Assembly: GCA_902493595.1 (NCBI GenBank)
Contig: CABUPU010000007.1
Coordinates: 33,957 to 97,956, forward strand
Source: an uncultured Mycoplasma sp.
GTDB lineage: Bacteria > Bacillota_I > Bacilli_A > RF39 > UBA660
DNA: 64,000 bases
Reading direction: 5' to 3'
The translations under genes were made by a program, and so were the position numbers. The notes beneath the pieces were generated by a model. It ran no database searches and was not told where the DNA came from. It worked only from the letters and a program-made list of their open reading frames with translations. Below, piece after piece: positions 22,367 to 30,727 of the stretch; position 1 is the stretch's first letter; each line of letters begins with the position of its first letter.

Positions 22367-23746
22367 ATGGAAAATTTAACAATGGAAAAACTTACTAATT
22401 ATTGTAAGAATTATGGATTTATATTTCAAGGAAGTGAAATATATGGAGGTTTAGCAAATTCTTGGGATTTTGGTCCTCTTGGAGCTGAACTTAAAAGAAA
22501 TATTAAAAATGCTTGGCTTAAAAAGTTTGTAACTGAGGATGAAAACAATGTTTCACTTGATAGTGGAATACTTATGAATCCTAAAGTTTGGGAAGCAAGT
22601 GGACATTTAAAAACTTTTGCAGATCCTTTAGTAGATTGCAAACATTGTAAAACAAGATATAGAGCAGATAAGTTAATCGAAGACTATACTAATGGAAAAG
22701 AAACTGGCGATGGATGGAGTAATGAAAAACTTGTTGATTTCATTAAAGAAAATAAGATTACTTGTCCAAAATGTGGTAAAAGTGATTTTACTGATATAAG
22801 ACAATTTAATTTAATGTTTAAAACTTTTCAAGGTGTAACCGAGGAAGCAAAAAGTACAATTTATTTAAGACCTGAAACTGCTCAAGGTATATTTGTTAAC
22901 TTTTTAAATGTTCAAAGAAGTATGCGTCTTAAAGTACCTTTTGGAATTGGTCAAGTAGGTAAGAGTTTTAGAAATGAAATAACTCCAGGAAACTTTATAT
23001 TTAGAGTAAGAGAGTTTGAACAAATGGAACTTGAATTTTTCTGTAAACCAGGTACTGAACTTGAATGGTTTAAATTTTATAAAGAAAAATGTGTAAACTT
23101 TTTAAAGGAAATTGGTATAAAATCAGAAAATATTCGTTTAAGAGATCATGCCAAAGAAGAACTATGTTTTTATTCAAATGCTACAACAGATATTGAATAT
23201 AACTTCCCATTTGGTTTCGGTGAACTTTGGGGAATTGCCTCAAGGACTGATTATGATTTAAAACAACATGAAAAATTCTCTTGTGAAAATTTAAAATACT
23301 TAGATCCTGATACTAATGAAAAATATATTCCATATGTTATAGAACCATCACTTGGTGTTGAAAGATTATTTTTAACAGTACTTTGTGATGCTTATAATGA
23401 AGAAGTTTTAGAGGATGGTACAACTCGTGAAGTACTTAAAATTCATCCATATTTAGCTCCATATAAAGTAGCGGTACTTCCACTTGTAAAGAAATTTCAT
23501 AGTGAAAAAGCTAGAGAAATATATAAAAAGTTAATTAAAGAATTTAACTGTAGTTATGATGAAACTGGTAATATTGGTAAACGTTATAGAAGATCTGATG
23601 CTATTGGAACACCTTTTGCAATAACAATTGATGATGAAACAATTAATAATAATACAGTTACTTTAAGAAATCGTGATACAATGGAGCAAATTACCTTAAA
23701 TGTTAATGAAGTTGCTTCATATATTAATGAAAAAATAAAATTTTAG
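22367..23746 (+). CDS. glyS: Glycine-tRNA ligase, dimeric type
   Basis: This class II enzyme charges tRNA-Gly. It is the single-chain homodimeric form (archaeal/eukaryal-like, also found in many Firmicutes), not the alpha2-beta2 form. Motifs include [20 protein letters not shown] at the N-terminus, a zinc-like CKHC...CPKCG insertion, motif 2 [19 protein letters not shown] and motif 3 [11 protein letters not shown]. The open frame begins at 22274, but this is inside the T-box; ATG 22367 has a GGAGG ribosome site. It has 459 residues. proS follows 14 nt later. Confidence 0.96.
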   Translation: MENLTMEKLTNYCKNYGFIFQGSEIYGGLANSWDFGPLGAELKRNIKNAWLKKFVTEDENNVSLDSGILMNPKVWEASGHLKTFADPLVDCKHCKTRYRADKLIEDYTNGKETGDGWSNEKLVDFIKENKITCPKCGKSDFTDIRQFNLMFKTFQGVTEEAKSTIYLRPETAQGIFVNFLNVQRSMRLKVPFGIGQVGKSFRNEITPGNFIFRVREFEQMELEFFCKPGTELEWFKFYKEKCVNFLKEIGIKSENIRLRDHAKEELCFYSNATTDIEYNFPFGFGELWGIASRTDYDLKQHEKFSCENLKYLDPDTNEKYIPYVIEPSLGVERLFLTVLCDAYNEEVLEDGTTREVLKIHPYLAPYKVAVLPLVKKFHSEKAREIYKKLIKEFNCSYDETGNIGKRYRRSDAIGTPFAITIDDETINNNTVTLRNRDTMEQITLNVNEVASYINEKIKF

Positions 23747-23760
23747 AAAGGAAAATATTT

Positions 23761-25197
23761 ATGAATAATAAAATGACAGAAAAAATTACGCCAAGAGATG
23801 TAGATTATGCACAGTGGTATACTGATGTAGTAAAGATAGCAAGATTATGTGATTATACTGATGTAAAAGGTTGTATGATTTATTTACCTAATGGTCAGGC
23901 TATTTGGGAAAATATTCAAAATAATATTGATAAAATGTTTAAGGAAACTGGCGTTCAAAATGTATATCTTCCAATGCTTATTCCAGAAAGTTTACTTCAA
24001 AAAGAAAAAGATCATATAGCAGGATTTGCTCCAGAGGTTGCTTGGGTAACTATGGGTGGAAATGAAGAACTTGAGGAAAGAATGTGTATAAGACCTACAA
24101 GTGAAACTCTTTTCTGTAACTATTGGCAAAAAGAAGTTAAATCATATAGAGACTTACCTAAAATTTATAATCAATGGTGTTCTGTACTAAGATGGGAAAA
24201 AACAACTAGACCATATCTTCGTAGTCGTGAATTTTTATGGCAAGAAGGTCATACTATTCACTCTACTAGTAAAGAAGCTATGGAAAGAACTTTACAAATG
24301 CTTGATGTTTATACAACATTTTGTAAAGATTATCTAGCAATTCCAATGGTTACTGGTCAAAAGACTCCATCAGAAAAATTTGCTGGTGCCGAAAATACTT
24401 ATACAATGGAAGCAATGATGCATGATGGTAAAGCTTTACAATCAGGAACAACACATTATTTTGGACAAGGATTTGCCGAGGCTTTCAATATTAAGTTTTT
24501 AAATAAAGAAAATAAACTTGAAACTGTTTATGAAACTTCTTGGGGAATATCTACTAGACTAATTGGAGCTTTAATTATGGTTCATGGAGATGATAATGGT
24601 TTAGTTCTTCCTCCAAAAATTGCTCCAGTTCAAGTTATTATAGTTCCTATTGCCTCTCATAAGGAAGGTGTTATGGAAATATCTAATGAAATTTATGAAG
24701 ATTTAAAAGCAAAAGGAATTAGAGTAAAACTTGATGATAGTGATAAAACCCCTGGATTTAAATTTAATGAAAGTGAAGTTCAAGGAATTCCACTTCGTAT
24801 AGAAGTTGGACCAAGAGATTTAGAAAATGGAGAAGTTACTTTAGCAGTTAGATTTACTCACGAAAAAGAAGTTGTAAAACTAGAAAATATATGTGATGAA
24901 GTAACATCTAAGCTTGAGGTAATTCAAAAAGGAATGCTAGAAAAAGCAACACAGTTTGTAAATAGTCATATTTATGAAGCAAAAACAATGGATGAAATGA
25001 TTGAAATTGCTGGCACTAAAGAAGGATTTATAAAAGCTGATTGGTGTGGAGAAGAAGATTGTGAAGATAAAATAAAAGAACTTACTGGTGGTGCAGGAAG
25101 TAGATGTATTCCTTTTGAGGATAAACTTCTTACTGGAAAATGTATTTGCTGTGGTAAGGATGCTAAACATAATGTAATATGGGGTAAATCATATTAA
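23761..25197 (+). CDS. proS: Proline-tRNA ligase, archaeal/eukaryotic (ProS3) type
   Basis: This 478-residue class II enzyme lacks the bacterial INS editing insertion. It matches the shorter ProS type: TPRDVDYAQWYTDVV, VYLPMLIPESLLQKEKDH, RPTSETLFCNYW, LRWEKTTRPYLRSREFLWQEGH and a C-terminal part with CGEEDCEDKIK and CICCGKDA. The C-terminal zinc domain is typical of the archaeal/eukaryotic form, which Mycoplasma and some Firmicutes also have. It probably is co-transcribed with glyS under T-box control. Confidence 0.95.
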   Translation: MNNKMTEKITPRDVDYAQWYTDVVKIARLCDYTDVKGCMIYLPNGQAIWENIQNNIDKMFKETGVQNVYLPMLIPESLLQKEKDHIAGFAPEVAWVTMGGNEELEERMCIRPTSETLFCNYWQKEVKSYRDLPKIYNQWCSVLRWEKTTRPYLRSREFLWQEGHTIHSTSKEAMERTLQMLDVYTTFCKDYLAIPMVTGQKTPSEKFAGAENTYTMEAMMHDGKALQSGTTHYFGQGFAEAFNIKFLNKENKLETVYETSWGISTRLIGALIMVHGDDNGLVLPPKIAPVQVIIVPIASHKEGVMEISNEIYEDLKAKGIRVKLDDSDKTPGFKFNESEVQGIPLRIEVGPRDLENGEVTLAVRFTHEKEVVKLENICDEVTSKLEVIQKGMLEKATQFVNSHIYEAKTMDEMIEIAGTKEGFIKADWCGEEDCEDKIKELTGGAGSRCIPFEDKLLTGKCICCGKDAKHNVIWGKSY

Positions 25198-25214
25198 AAA
25201 ATTTTGGAGTTTGA

Positions 25215-25724
25215 ATGTTTAAAAAGAAAATTTACAATTATAAATTAAATACTTTAGGAATAGAATATTTTAAAAGAGTAACATTAAGAAGTGGTGAGAT
25301 AGTGTTTATAAAAACTACAATGAATAAACCTTTTGAAATGATACTTGATGATTTTAATGAATTTGGTAAAAAAACTAAAATATATAATGGAAATCAAAAA
25401 TATTTTATGGATTGGGTAACTGGTAGAATTATTCCAGTTAATTATGAAGATGATAAAGTTATATTAGGTCCAAGTATGGTAAGTATTCCTAAAAAAAATT
25501 TAACTGTTTGTAATGATGCAATTGCTAGTTCAATTAAAATTATTTCTTCAGAAGAAGAAACAAATCATTATGATGCTTTAACCGAAGATATTATTATTAA
25601 TACATTTTTTTGTAAAAGAATAGCGGAAAGGTTAAATATTGAAGTAATTCCTTCACATCTTGTTGAGGAAGAAAGATATTCTTATGAAAAAATAGTTGGA
25701 TTAGAAAAAGAAAAGTCAAGATAA
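25215..25724 (+). CDS. Hypothetical protein, 169 aa
   Basis: No family recognised. The start ATG follows GGAG by about 6 nt. The protein appears to be beta-rich in its first 100 residues (RVTLRSGEIVFIKTTMNKPF, IYNGNQKYFMDWVTGRIIPV), then helical with an acidic stretch (SSEEETNHYDALTEDIII). There is no signal peptide or membrane segment. It may be the last gene of the glyS-proS transcript; a hairpin near 25731-25770 follows. Confidence 0.7.
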   Translation: MFKKKIYNYKLNTLGIEYFKRVTLRSGEIVFIKTTMNKPFEMILDDFNEFGKKTKIYNGNQKYFMDWVTGRIIPVNYEDDKVILGPSMVSIPKKNLTVCNDAIASSIKIISSEEETNHYDALTEDIIINTFFCKRIAERLNIEVIPSHLVEEERYSYEKIVGLEKEKSR

Positions 25725-25730
25725 AATTTA

Positions 25731-25770
25731 AAAATCTATTTTAGTATTATTGCAAAGTAGATTTTTTTTT
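25731..25770 (+). terminator. Terminator hairpin overlapping the sepF promoter
   Basis: AAAATCTA pairs with TAGATTTT, separated by a long loop, followed by a T-run. The 3' arm and the T-run form the spacer between the -35 and -10 boxes of the next promoter. Confidence 0.5.
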
Positions 25771-25778
25771 AGTATAAT
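25750..25778 (+). promoter_or_regulatory. Promoter of sepF-divIVA-cdsA-rseP
   Basis: TTGCAA (25750-25755), 17-nt spacer, TATAAT (25773-25778). Confidence 0.75.
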
Positions 25779-25803
25779 TAAAGAGATACTAGGAGGGCTA
25801 AAT

Positions 25804-26211
25804 ATGGCTTTTAAATTTAAAAAATTATTTGAAGATAATGATGATGAAATGCAAAGTGTTAGTGAAGATGAATTTTATAGTATAAGTAAAGAAGATGCTG
25901 TAAAAGAGGCAGATAAAACTGGAAATAAAATGATTCTTTTAGAACCACGTGCATATTCTGAATCTCAACAAATTGCTGATCATCTTAAAAATCGTAATTC
26001 TGTTGTAGTTAATTTAAAAAGGGTTACTGCACCACAAGCAAAAAGAATTATTGACTTTTTAAGTGGATGTATTTATGCAATTGGTGGTTCAATGCAAAAA
26101 ATTGGTGTTGGTATTTATTTATGTACACCTAAAAATGTTAATGTACAAGGTAAAATAACTGATGATTCAGAGAAAAAAGAAAAAGAAGATTACGAAGAAA
26201 TAGATTTATAG
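25804..26211 (+). CDS. sepF: Cell division protein SepF
   Basis: SepF binds FtsZ and the membrane at the division site in Gram-positive bacteria. The 135-residue protein has an N-terminal amphipathic helix (MAFKFKKLFEDND), an acidic linker and the SepF core: ILLEPRAYSESQQIADHLKN, VVVNLKRVTAPQAKRIIDFL and GGSMQKIGVGIYLCTPKNV. The start ATG 25804 with AGGAGGG was chosen over an upstream in-frame TTG at 25750. divIVA follows 13 nt later, the usual neighbour in this division cluster. Confidence 0.95.
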   Translation: MAFKFKKLFEDNDDEMQSVSEDEFYSISKEDAVKEADKTGNKMILLEPRAYSESQQIADHLKNRNSVVVNLKRVTAPQAKRIIDFLSGCIYAIGGSMQKIGVGIYLCTPKNVNVQGKITDDSEKKEKEDYEEIDL

Positions 26212-26224
26212 AAAGGCATAGTCC

Positions 26225-26650
26225 ATGGTTAAGTTTAGAACAAATATCTATGGTTACAATAAAAGTGATGTCGCTAGTTTTGTTAAGGAAGTAGCAAGTG
26301 AATATGAAAGTATTTATGAAAAACTTAAAAATGTTACTTTAGAGGCTGAAAGTTTAAGAAAAGAAAATGAAAAATATAAAAGCCTAGAAAAAACACTTAA
26401 CGACACTCTTTTGCTTGCTCAAGAAACTAGTGCTAATGCTCAAAAAGCGGCTTATGCACAAAGTAAATTAATCGTGGAGGATGCTAGAAATAATGCTTCG
26501 AAGATTGTGAATAATTCATTAATTAAAGCACAAAATATTGAAAGAGAAGCAGAAGAGTTACAAAGAAAAGTTATAAGTTATAAAAAAAGATTTATTGCTC
26601 TTGTTGAATCACAAGTAGATGAGATGGATAAGTTTGATGAAAGGCTGTAA
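26225..26650 (+). CDS. divIVA: DivIVA-family cell division/septum protein
   Basis: This 141-residue coiled-coil protein has the DivIVA N-terminal membrane-binding motif (FRTNIYGYNKSDVASFVKEV, where the family has F-x-x-x-x-x-GY-x-x-x-(D/E)V-x-x-F). A long helical region (YESIYEKLKNVTLEAESL onward) follows to the end. DivIVA recognises negatively curved membranes at septa and poles. Its stop is one base before the cdsA ATG. Confidence 0.92.
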   Translation: MVKFRTNIYGYNKSDVASFVKEVASEYESIYEKLKNVTLEAESLRKENEKYKSLEKTLNDTLLLAQETSANAQKAAYAQSKLIVEDARNNASKIVNNSLIKAQNIEREAEELQRKVISYKKRFIALVESQVDEMDKFDERL

Positions 26651-26651
26651 A

Positions 26652-27440
26652 ATGAAGACAAGAATTATTAGTGCGGTAGTGGCAATAGCTATTGCAATTC
26701 CATTTATTTTTTTAGGAGGTTACCTATATAAAATTGCCATAGGTCTTATAGCATTATGGTCGTATAAAGAAATAATTAGTTTAAAAAAAACACATGAAAA
26801 ATTACCAACTGTACCTATGTTTTTGGGACTTTTAGGGTTACTTTTGATTGTATTTGCTAACACAACATATTCACTTTATTACACTGGTGTATCATATATT
26901 TATTTATCTATATTATGTTTTGGACTTATTATACCAACATTATTTTATGATAATTATTCAATAAAAGATGCTTTTCATTTAATTGGGTTGCTTCTTTTTA
27001 TTGGGCTTGGTTTTAATAGTTTAATATTAGTTAGAAATTTAGATTTAAAATTATTTTTATATTTAGTTTCAATTCCAGTTATTACTGATTCATTTGCTCT
27101 TTTTTCGGGAAAATTTTTTGGTAAAAATAAAATGTGCCCAAATATTTCCCCTAAAAAGACTTGGGAAGGATGTTTGGGAGGAAGCCTTTTTGGAACAATA
27201 ATTCCTTGTATTTTATATTTCACATTGTTTAAAAAAATTAATTTTATAATTATATTAATTACTTTTATATTAACAATAATGGATCAATTAGGTGATTTAA
27301 TATTTAGTAAATTAAAAAGAGAAAATAATATTAAAGATTATTCAAATATAATGCCTGGTCATGGTGGAGCACTTGATAGGCTTGATAGTACTCTTGTTAT
27401 ATTTTTAACATATGTAGTACTTTCATTAATATTATTATAG
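26652..27440 (+). CDS. cdsA: Phosphatidate cytidylyltransferase
   Basis: CdsA makes CDP-diacylglycerol from phosphatidic acid and CTP. The 262-residue protein has 7-8 membrane helices and the family signature near the C-terminus: SKLKRENNIKDYSNIMPGHG followed by GALDRLDS (the S-x(2)-KR-x(4)-KD-x(5)-PGHGG-x(2)-DR-x-D motif). The earlier GKFFGKNKMCPNISPKKTWEG is also typical. ATG 26652 was chosen over upstream in-frame codons within divIVA. Confidence 0.96.
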   Translation: MKTRIISAVVAIAIAIPFIFLGGYLYKIAIGLIALWSYKEIISLKKTHEKLPTVPMFLGLLGLLLIVFANTTYSLYYTGVSYIYLSILCFGLIIPTLFYDNYSIKDAFHLIGLLLFIGLGFNSLILVRNLDLKLFLYLVSIPVITDSFALFSGKFFGKNKMCPNISPKKTWEGCLGGSLFGTIIPCILYFTLFKKINFIIILITFILTIMDQLGDLIFSKLKRENNIKDYSNIMPGHGGALDRLDSTLVIFLTYVVLSLILL

Positions 27441-27456
27441 AAAGGAGAAAAAAATT

Positions 27457-28548
27457 ATGCTTCCAAGTATAGGTTTATTTATTATAAAAATTTTATTATT
27501 ATTATTTATTTTAGGAATAATAATATTAGTTCATGAATTTGGTCATTTCATTTGGGCTAAAACATTTGGAGTTCATATTTATGAATTTTCAATAGGAATG
27601 GGTCCTTTATTACATACTCATAAAGGAAAAAAAGATGGTATTAATTATAATATTAGAGCAATTCCTATAGGGGGATTTGTATCAATGGCTGGTGAAGTTT
27701 ATGATTCTGGTGAGGTTGATGAGAACAACAAAAAGATAAAAAAAGACAAATTAATGTGTAATAAAAAATGGTGGCAAAGACTTATCATTTTAGTCGCAGG
27801 AGTTGTTAATAACTTTATTTTAGCAATAGTAATATTATTTGTTTATACACTTATATGGAGTGGTGGAGCAATTACTCCAAAAGTGTTAGATGTAGTTGCC
27901 GATAAACCAGCAGCAGCTGCAGGATTAAAATCAGGTGATGTTATAACAAACATTAATGGTTATAATGTGTCATCATGGGATAAAGCACAAATTATTTTAT
28001 ATTATAAAAATACTAATGAATATTATACTTTTGAAGTAAAACACACTGATGGAACTAAAGAGGAAATTAAAATTAAACCAGAGATTATTAAAGATGAAGA
28101 AACTGGTGCTGAATCTAAATTATTTGGTATTCAAATTGATGCTGAGGATACTTCAAATGTATTTAAATCATTTATTTACAGCATCAGAAAATTTAATTCA
28201 ATTATAAGTTCAATGGTTTATACTATATGGGGATTAATTTCAGGTAAAATCGGTTTATCTGCTTTATCAGGCCCCGTAGGTATTTACGAAGCAGTAGGTG
28301 AAACAATTAATTATGGTATAAAGTATTTCTTATACATATTAGCATTCTTATCAATCAATGTTGGATTTATTAATATTTTACCATTCCCAGCATTTGATGG
28401 TGGACACGTATTATTTTTAATAATTGAAAAAATCAAAGGTAGTCCAGTTAATGCTAAAATAGAAAATACTTGTCATTTAATAGGATTTATATTAGTTTTC
28501 CTTTTAATGATTGTAGTTACAATAAGCGATATAATTAAGTTATTTTAA
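27457..28548 (+). CDS. rseP: RIP metalloprotease RseP-like (site-2 protease)
   Basis: This membrane zinc protease performs regulated intramembrane proteolysis of anti-sigma factors or signal peptides. The HEFGH zinc motif is in the first membrane helix (about residues 27-31), and a PDZ domain occupies the middle (AAAAGLKSGDVITNINGYNV). The C-terminal helix has NVGFINILPFPAFDGGHVLF, supplying the third zinc ligand. It has 363 residues. It follows cdsA by 16 nt, the usual cdsA-rseP order; proS is elsewhere in this genome. Confidence 0.95.
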   Translation: MLPSIGLFIIKILLLLFILGIIILVHEFGHFIWAKTFGVHIYEFSIGMGPLLHTHKGKKDGINYNIRAIPIGGFVSMAGEVYDSGEVDENNKKIKKDKLMCNKKWWQRLIILVAGVVNNFILAIVILFVYTLIWSGGAITPKVLDVVADKPAAAAGLKSGDVITNINGYNVSSWDKAQIILYYKNTNEYYTFEVKHTDGTKEEIKIKPEIIKDEETGAESKLFGIQIDAEDTSNVFKSFIYSIRKFNSIISSMVYTIWGLISGKIGLSALSGPVGIYEAVGETINYGIKYFLYILAFLSINVGFINILPFPAFDGGHVLFLIIEKIKGSPVNAKIENTCHLIGFILVFLLMIVVTISDIIKLF

Positions 28549-28579
28549 CTTAGTTATATTTTTTTTATTTGACACGGAC

Positions 28580-28608
28580 TTTACATTTGATGGCTTTTAT
28601 GATAGAAT
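28580..28608 (+). promoter_or_regulatory. Promoter of the transglutaminase-like gene
   Basis: TTTACA (28580-28585), 17-nt spacer, TAGAAT (28603-28608) with an upstream TGA giving an extended -10. Confidence 0.7.
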
Positions 28609-28631
28609 ATTAGTAGTTGGTGGGGGTTAAT

Positions 28632-29513
28632 ATGAATATTTATGATTTAGAAAAAATAAGATTAAATTTATTTCAGGCATCTGATGTTGATGAAAAAAAC
28701 TTTGAATACTTTTTAAAATATAACAAAATAACTAAAGAGGAATATGCATCTTTTTTAGAGGATTACAAAGCCTTTTTAGAAAGATATAAAGTGTTAAATG
28801 AAGAACTTTCTTTTAAAGAACCTATTTCAATATATGCCTTATTTGTTTATATGTATAAAAATGGTTTCTTATCTAAGGATAAATCTATCGAATTTAAAGT
28901 CTTTTATAAAAAATATTTAGATATGATAAACTTATATGGAACAAATATATTTAGTGGTAAGGGAGTATGTAGACATATAGGTTCTATGCTTACAGATGTT
29001 TTAAGAGAAAATGGTATAGAGAGTTATCATTATTGTAATTGGTGTTCAGTACCTTTATTATATGCACTTGTTCAAAAATACTATAAAGATGTTTATAATT
29101 ATCAAGGAAAGCTAGATTATGTTATGAACAACTATTTAGTTAGATTTTTAAAAGTTAATTATATTTATGCACCACATTTAATTTCCTATGCTAGTTATGA
29201 TGGTAAAAATTATTTTTTAGATCCAACACAAGAAAGAGTATTAGATTCATTTGAATTTGGTATTACTGATGACAAAGGAGTAATGCTTCCTATTTTTAAG
29301 GGAAATGGTCGTTATGATTTACTCAAAGATAGAAAAAGAATGTGTGATTTAATAAATAAGAATAATAACACATTACCTAATGAAGAAGTACAAGATATTT
29401 TAAATGAATCAAATGCTAAAATATTATTACATAAAGATATGTATGAGGACTTTTATAATGAGAATAAAGCATTTTATGAAGATATGTCTTTAAGAATTAC
29501 AAAACATAAGTAA
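28632..29513 (+). CDS. Transglutaminase-like cysteine-fold protein
   Basis: This 293-residue cytosolic protein has a plausible Cys-His-Asp triad of the transglutaminase-like superfamily: FSGKGVCRHIGSMLTDVLRE (Cys with following RH and helix), YAPHLISYASYDGKNYFLDP (His then Asp). The N-terminal third is a helical region. No signal peptide is seen, so it probably acts inside the cell; substrates are unknown. ATG 28632 was chosen with GGTGGGGG upstream. Confidence 0.65.
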   Translation: MNIYDLEKIRLNLFQASDVDEKNFEYFLKYNKITKEEYASFLEDYKAFLERYKVLNEELSFKEPISIYALFVYMYKNGFLSKDKSIEFKVFYKKYLDMINLYGTNIFSGKGVCRHIGSMLTDVLRENGIESYHYCNWCSVPLLYALVQKYYKDVYNYQGKLDYVMNNYLVRFLKVNYIYAPHLISYASYDGKNYFLDPTQERVLDSFEFGITDDKGVMLPIFKGNGRYDLLKDRKRMCDLINKNNNTLPNEEVQDILNESNAKILLHKDMYEDFYNENKAFYEDMSLRITKHK

Positions 29514-29560
29514 TTTACAAAATGGATACTTTTGTGGTACCATTAATATGGTGATAAAAA

Positions 29561-30067
29561 ATGGAAAATAAAAATAGTAAAAAAGAAATAGTAAAAATGC
29601 TTTTAAAAAAAGATATTAATGTAACTGATGAAGAAGATTTAATCAATATGCTTATTAATGAACCAATTAGTGTTGATACAGATAAAGAAAGTGATTTAAA
29701 TAGAAGTTTTGGAGACTATTTAGCAGATAAAATAACCGAAATCGCAGGTAGTTGGCCATTTATAATTGGACTTGTTATATTTCTACTTTTATGGATAATT
29801 CTTAATATATTTATCTTAACAAATGCGGATCCATACCCATTTATTCTTTTAAATTTACTTTTGTCTTGTATAGCGGCCCTTCAGGCACCAATTATTATGA
29901 TGAGTCAAAATAGGGAAGCAAAAAAAGATAGACTTCGTAGCTCAAATGATTATAAAACAGATTTAAAAAGTGAATTAATGCTTGAGGATTTACATAATAA
30001 AATGTCTCAAATAATTAAAAATCAAAATAAAATAATTAATATTTTAACTGAAGATGACAATAAATAA
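29561..30067 (+). CDS. DUF1003 membrane protein
   Basis: This 168-residue protein has two membrane helices joined by a short loop (GSWPFIIGLVIFLLLWIILN and PFILLNLLLSCIAALQAPII), followed by MMSQNREAKKDRLRS and a helical cytosolic tail. This is the DUF1003 pattern. Function is unknown. It has a GGTGAT ribosome site and a terminator directly after it. Confidence 0.9.
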   Translation: MENKNSKKEIVKMLLKKDINVTDEEDLINMLINEPISVDTDKESDLNRSFGDYLADKITEIAGSWPFIIGLVIFLLLWIILNIFILTNADPYPFILLNLLLSCIAALQAPIIMMSQNREAKKDRLRSSNDYKTDLKSELMLEDLHNKMSQIIKNQNKIINILTEDDNK

Positions 30068-30093
30068 TCGTATCTAAATGATATGATTTTTTT
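30066..30093 (+). terminator. Terminator of DUF1003 gene
   Basis: AATCGTATC (30066-30074) pairs with GATATGATT (30080-30088), followed by a T-run. Confidence 0.8.
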
Positions 30094-30173
30094 ATTTTAA
30101 AATTTACTAGAATGTAAATAACTTTACATAAAAACATATGTAAATTATATGTAAATAAGAATATTAAAGAAGT

Positions 30174-30346
30174 GTCAAAAAAGTGTAAAATTTTAACTTT
30201 TTTTAAGAAATTTAACAAAAAAAGGAGGAAATCAGAAATTTTCCGGTAATAAGTATAGTGAAAGGAGAAAAATGATATGACATAGCAAAAAATAAAAAGC
30301 GTCAAAAAAGTGTAAAGTTAAAATTTTAGCAAAAAAGGAGGAATTA
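30174..30346 (+). repeat. Duplicated leader segment before the 30350 gene
   Basis: GTCAAAAAAGTGTAAA occurs at 30174-30189 and exactly again at 30301-30316. Each is followed within about 40 nt by AAAAAAGGAGGAA, a ribosome-site-like sequence. After the first copy there is no ORF (ATG ATA TGA stops at once), so this looks like a duplicated leader whose first gene has been lost. The 282-nt gap 30068-30349 holds nothing else recognisable. Confidence 0.6.
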
Positions 30347-30349
30347 AAA

Positions 30350-30631
30350 ATGCAAGAAATTAATCAAAAAATTACTTTTTCTACAAGCGGTGATGGAGAT
30401 TATGAAAGAGTAAAAAAAGGACAAATACCTAAAGAGATTTTGGCTGATGTATTTGATAATATTTTAGAGCATTATGAAGTGCCAAAGAAAAACTGTCATC
30501 AGTTAGATGTTAAAATTAATGAAATTGAACCACCAGAATTTATTGAGTATAATGAAGATGAAAGATTCTTTGAACTTTTAATCAAACTAATATTTACAAA
30601 AAAGGAGGTTGAAGAATATAATGTTAATTAG
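30350..30631 (+). CDS. Hypothetical protein, 93 aa
   Basis: No family recognised. It is a strongly acidic, soluble 93-residue protein with motifs EINQKITFSTSGDGDYERVK and HQLDVKINEIEPPEFIEY. There is no membrane segment. The AAAAAAGGAGG ribosome site is excellent, and part of its leader is duplicated upstream. It is probably a single-gene unit. Confidence 0.65.
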   Translation: MQEINQKITFSTSGDGDYERVKKGQIPKEILADVFDNILEHYEVPKKNCHQLDVKINEIEPPEFIEYNEDERFFELLIKLIFTKKEVEEYNVN

Positions 30632-30727
30632 AATTTTAATGAAGATTATTAAAAGATATAGTTTTATAAGATTTATTTAAACTATAAGTTAATTGCAAAA
30701 TAAAATAATAAGTGCTATACTAGGCAT

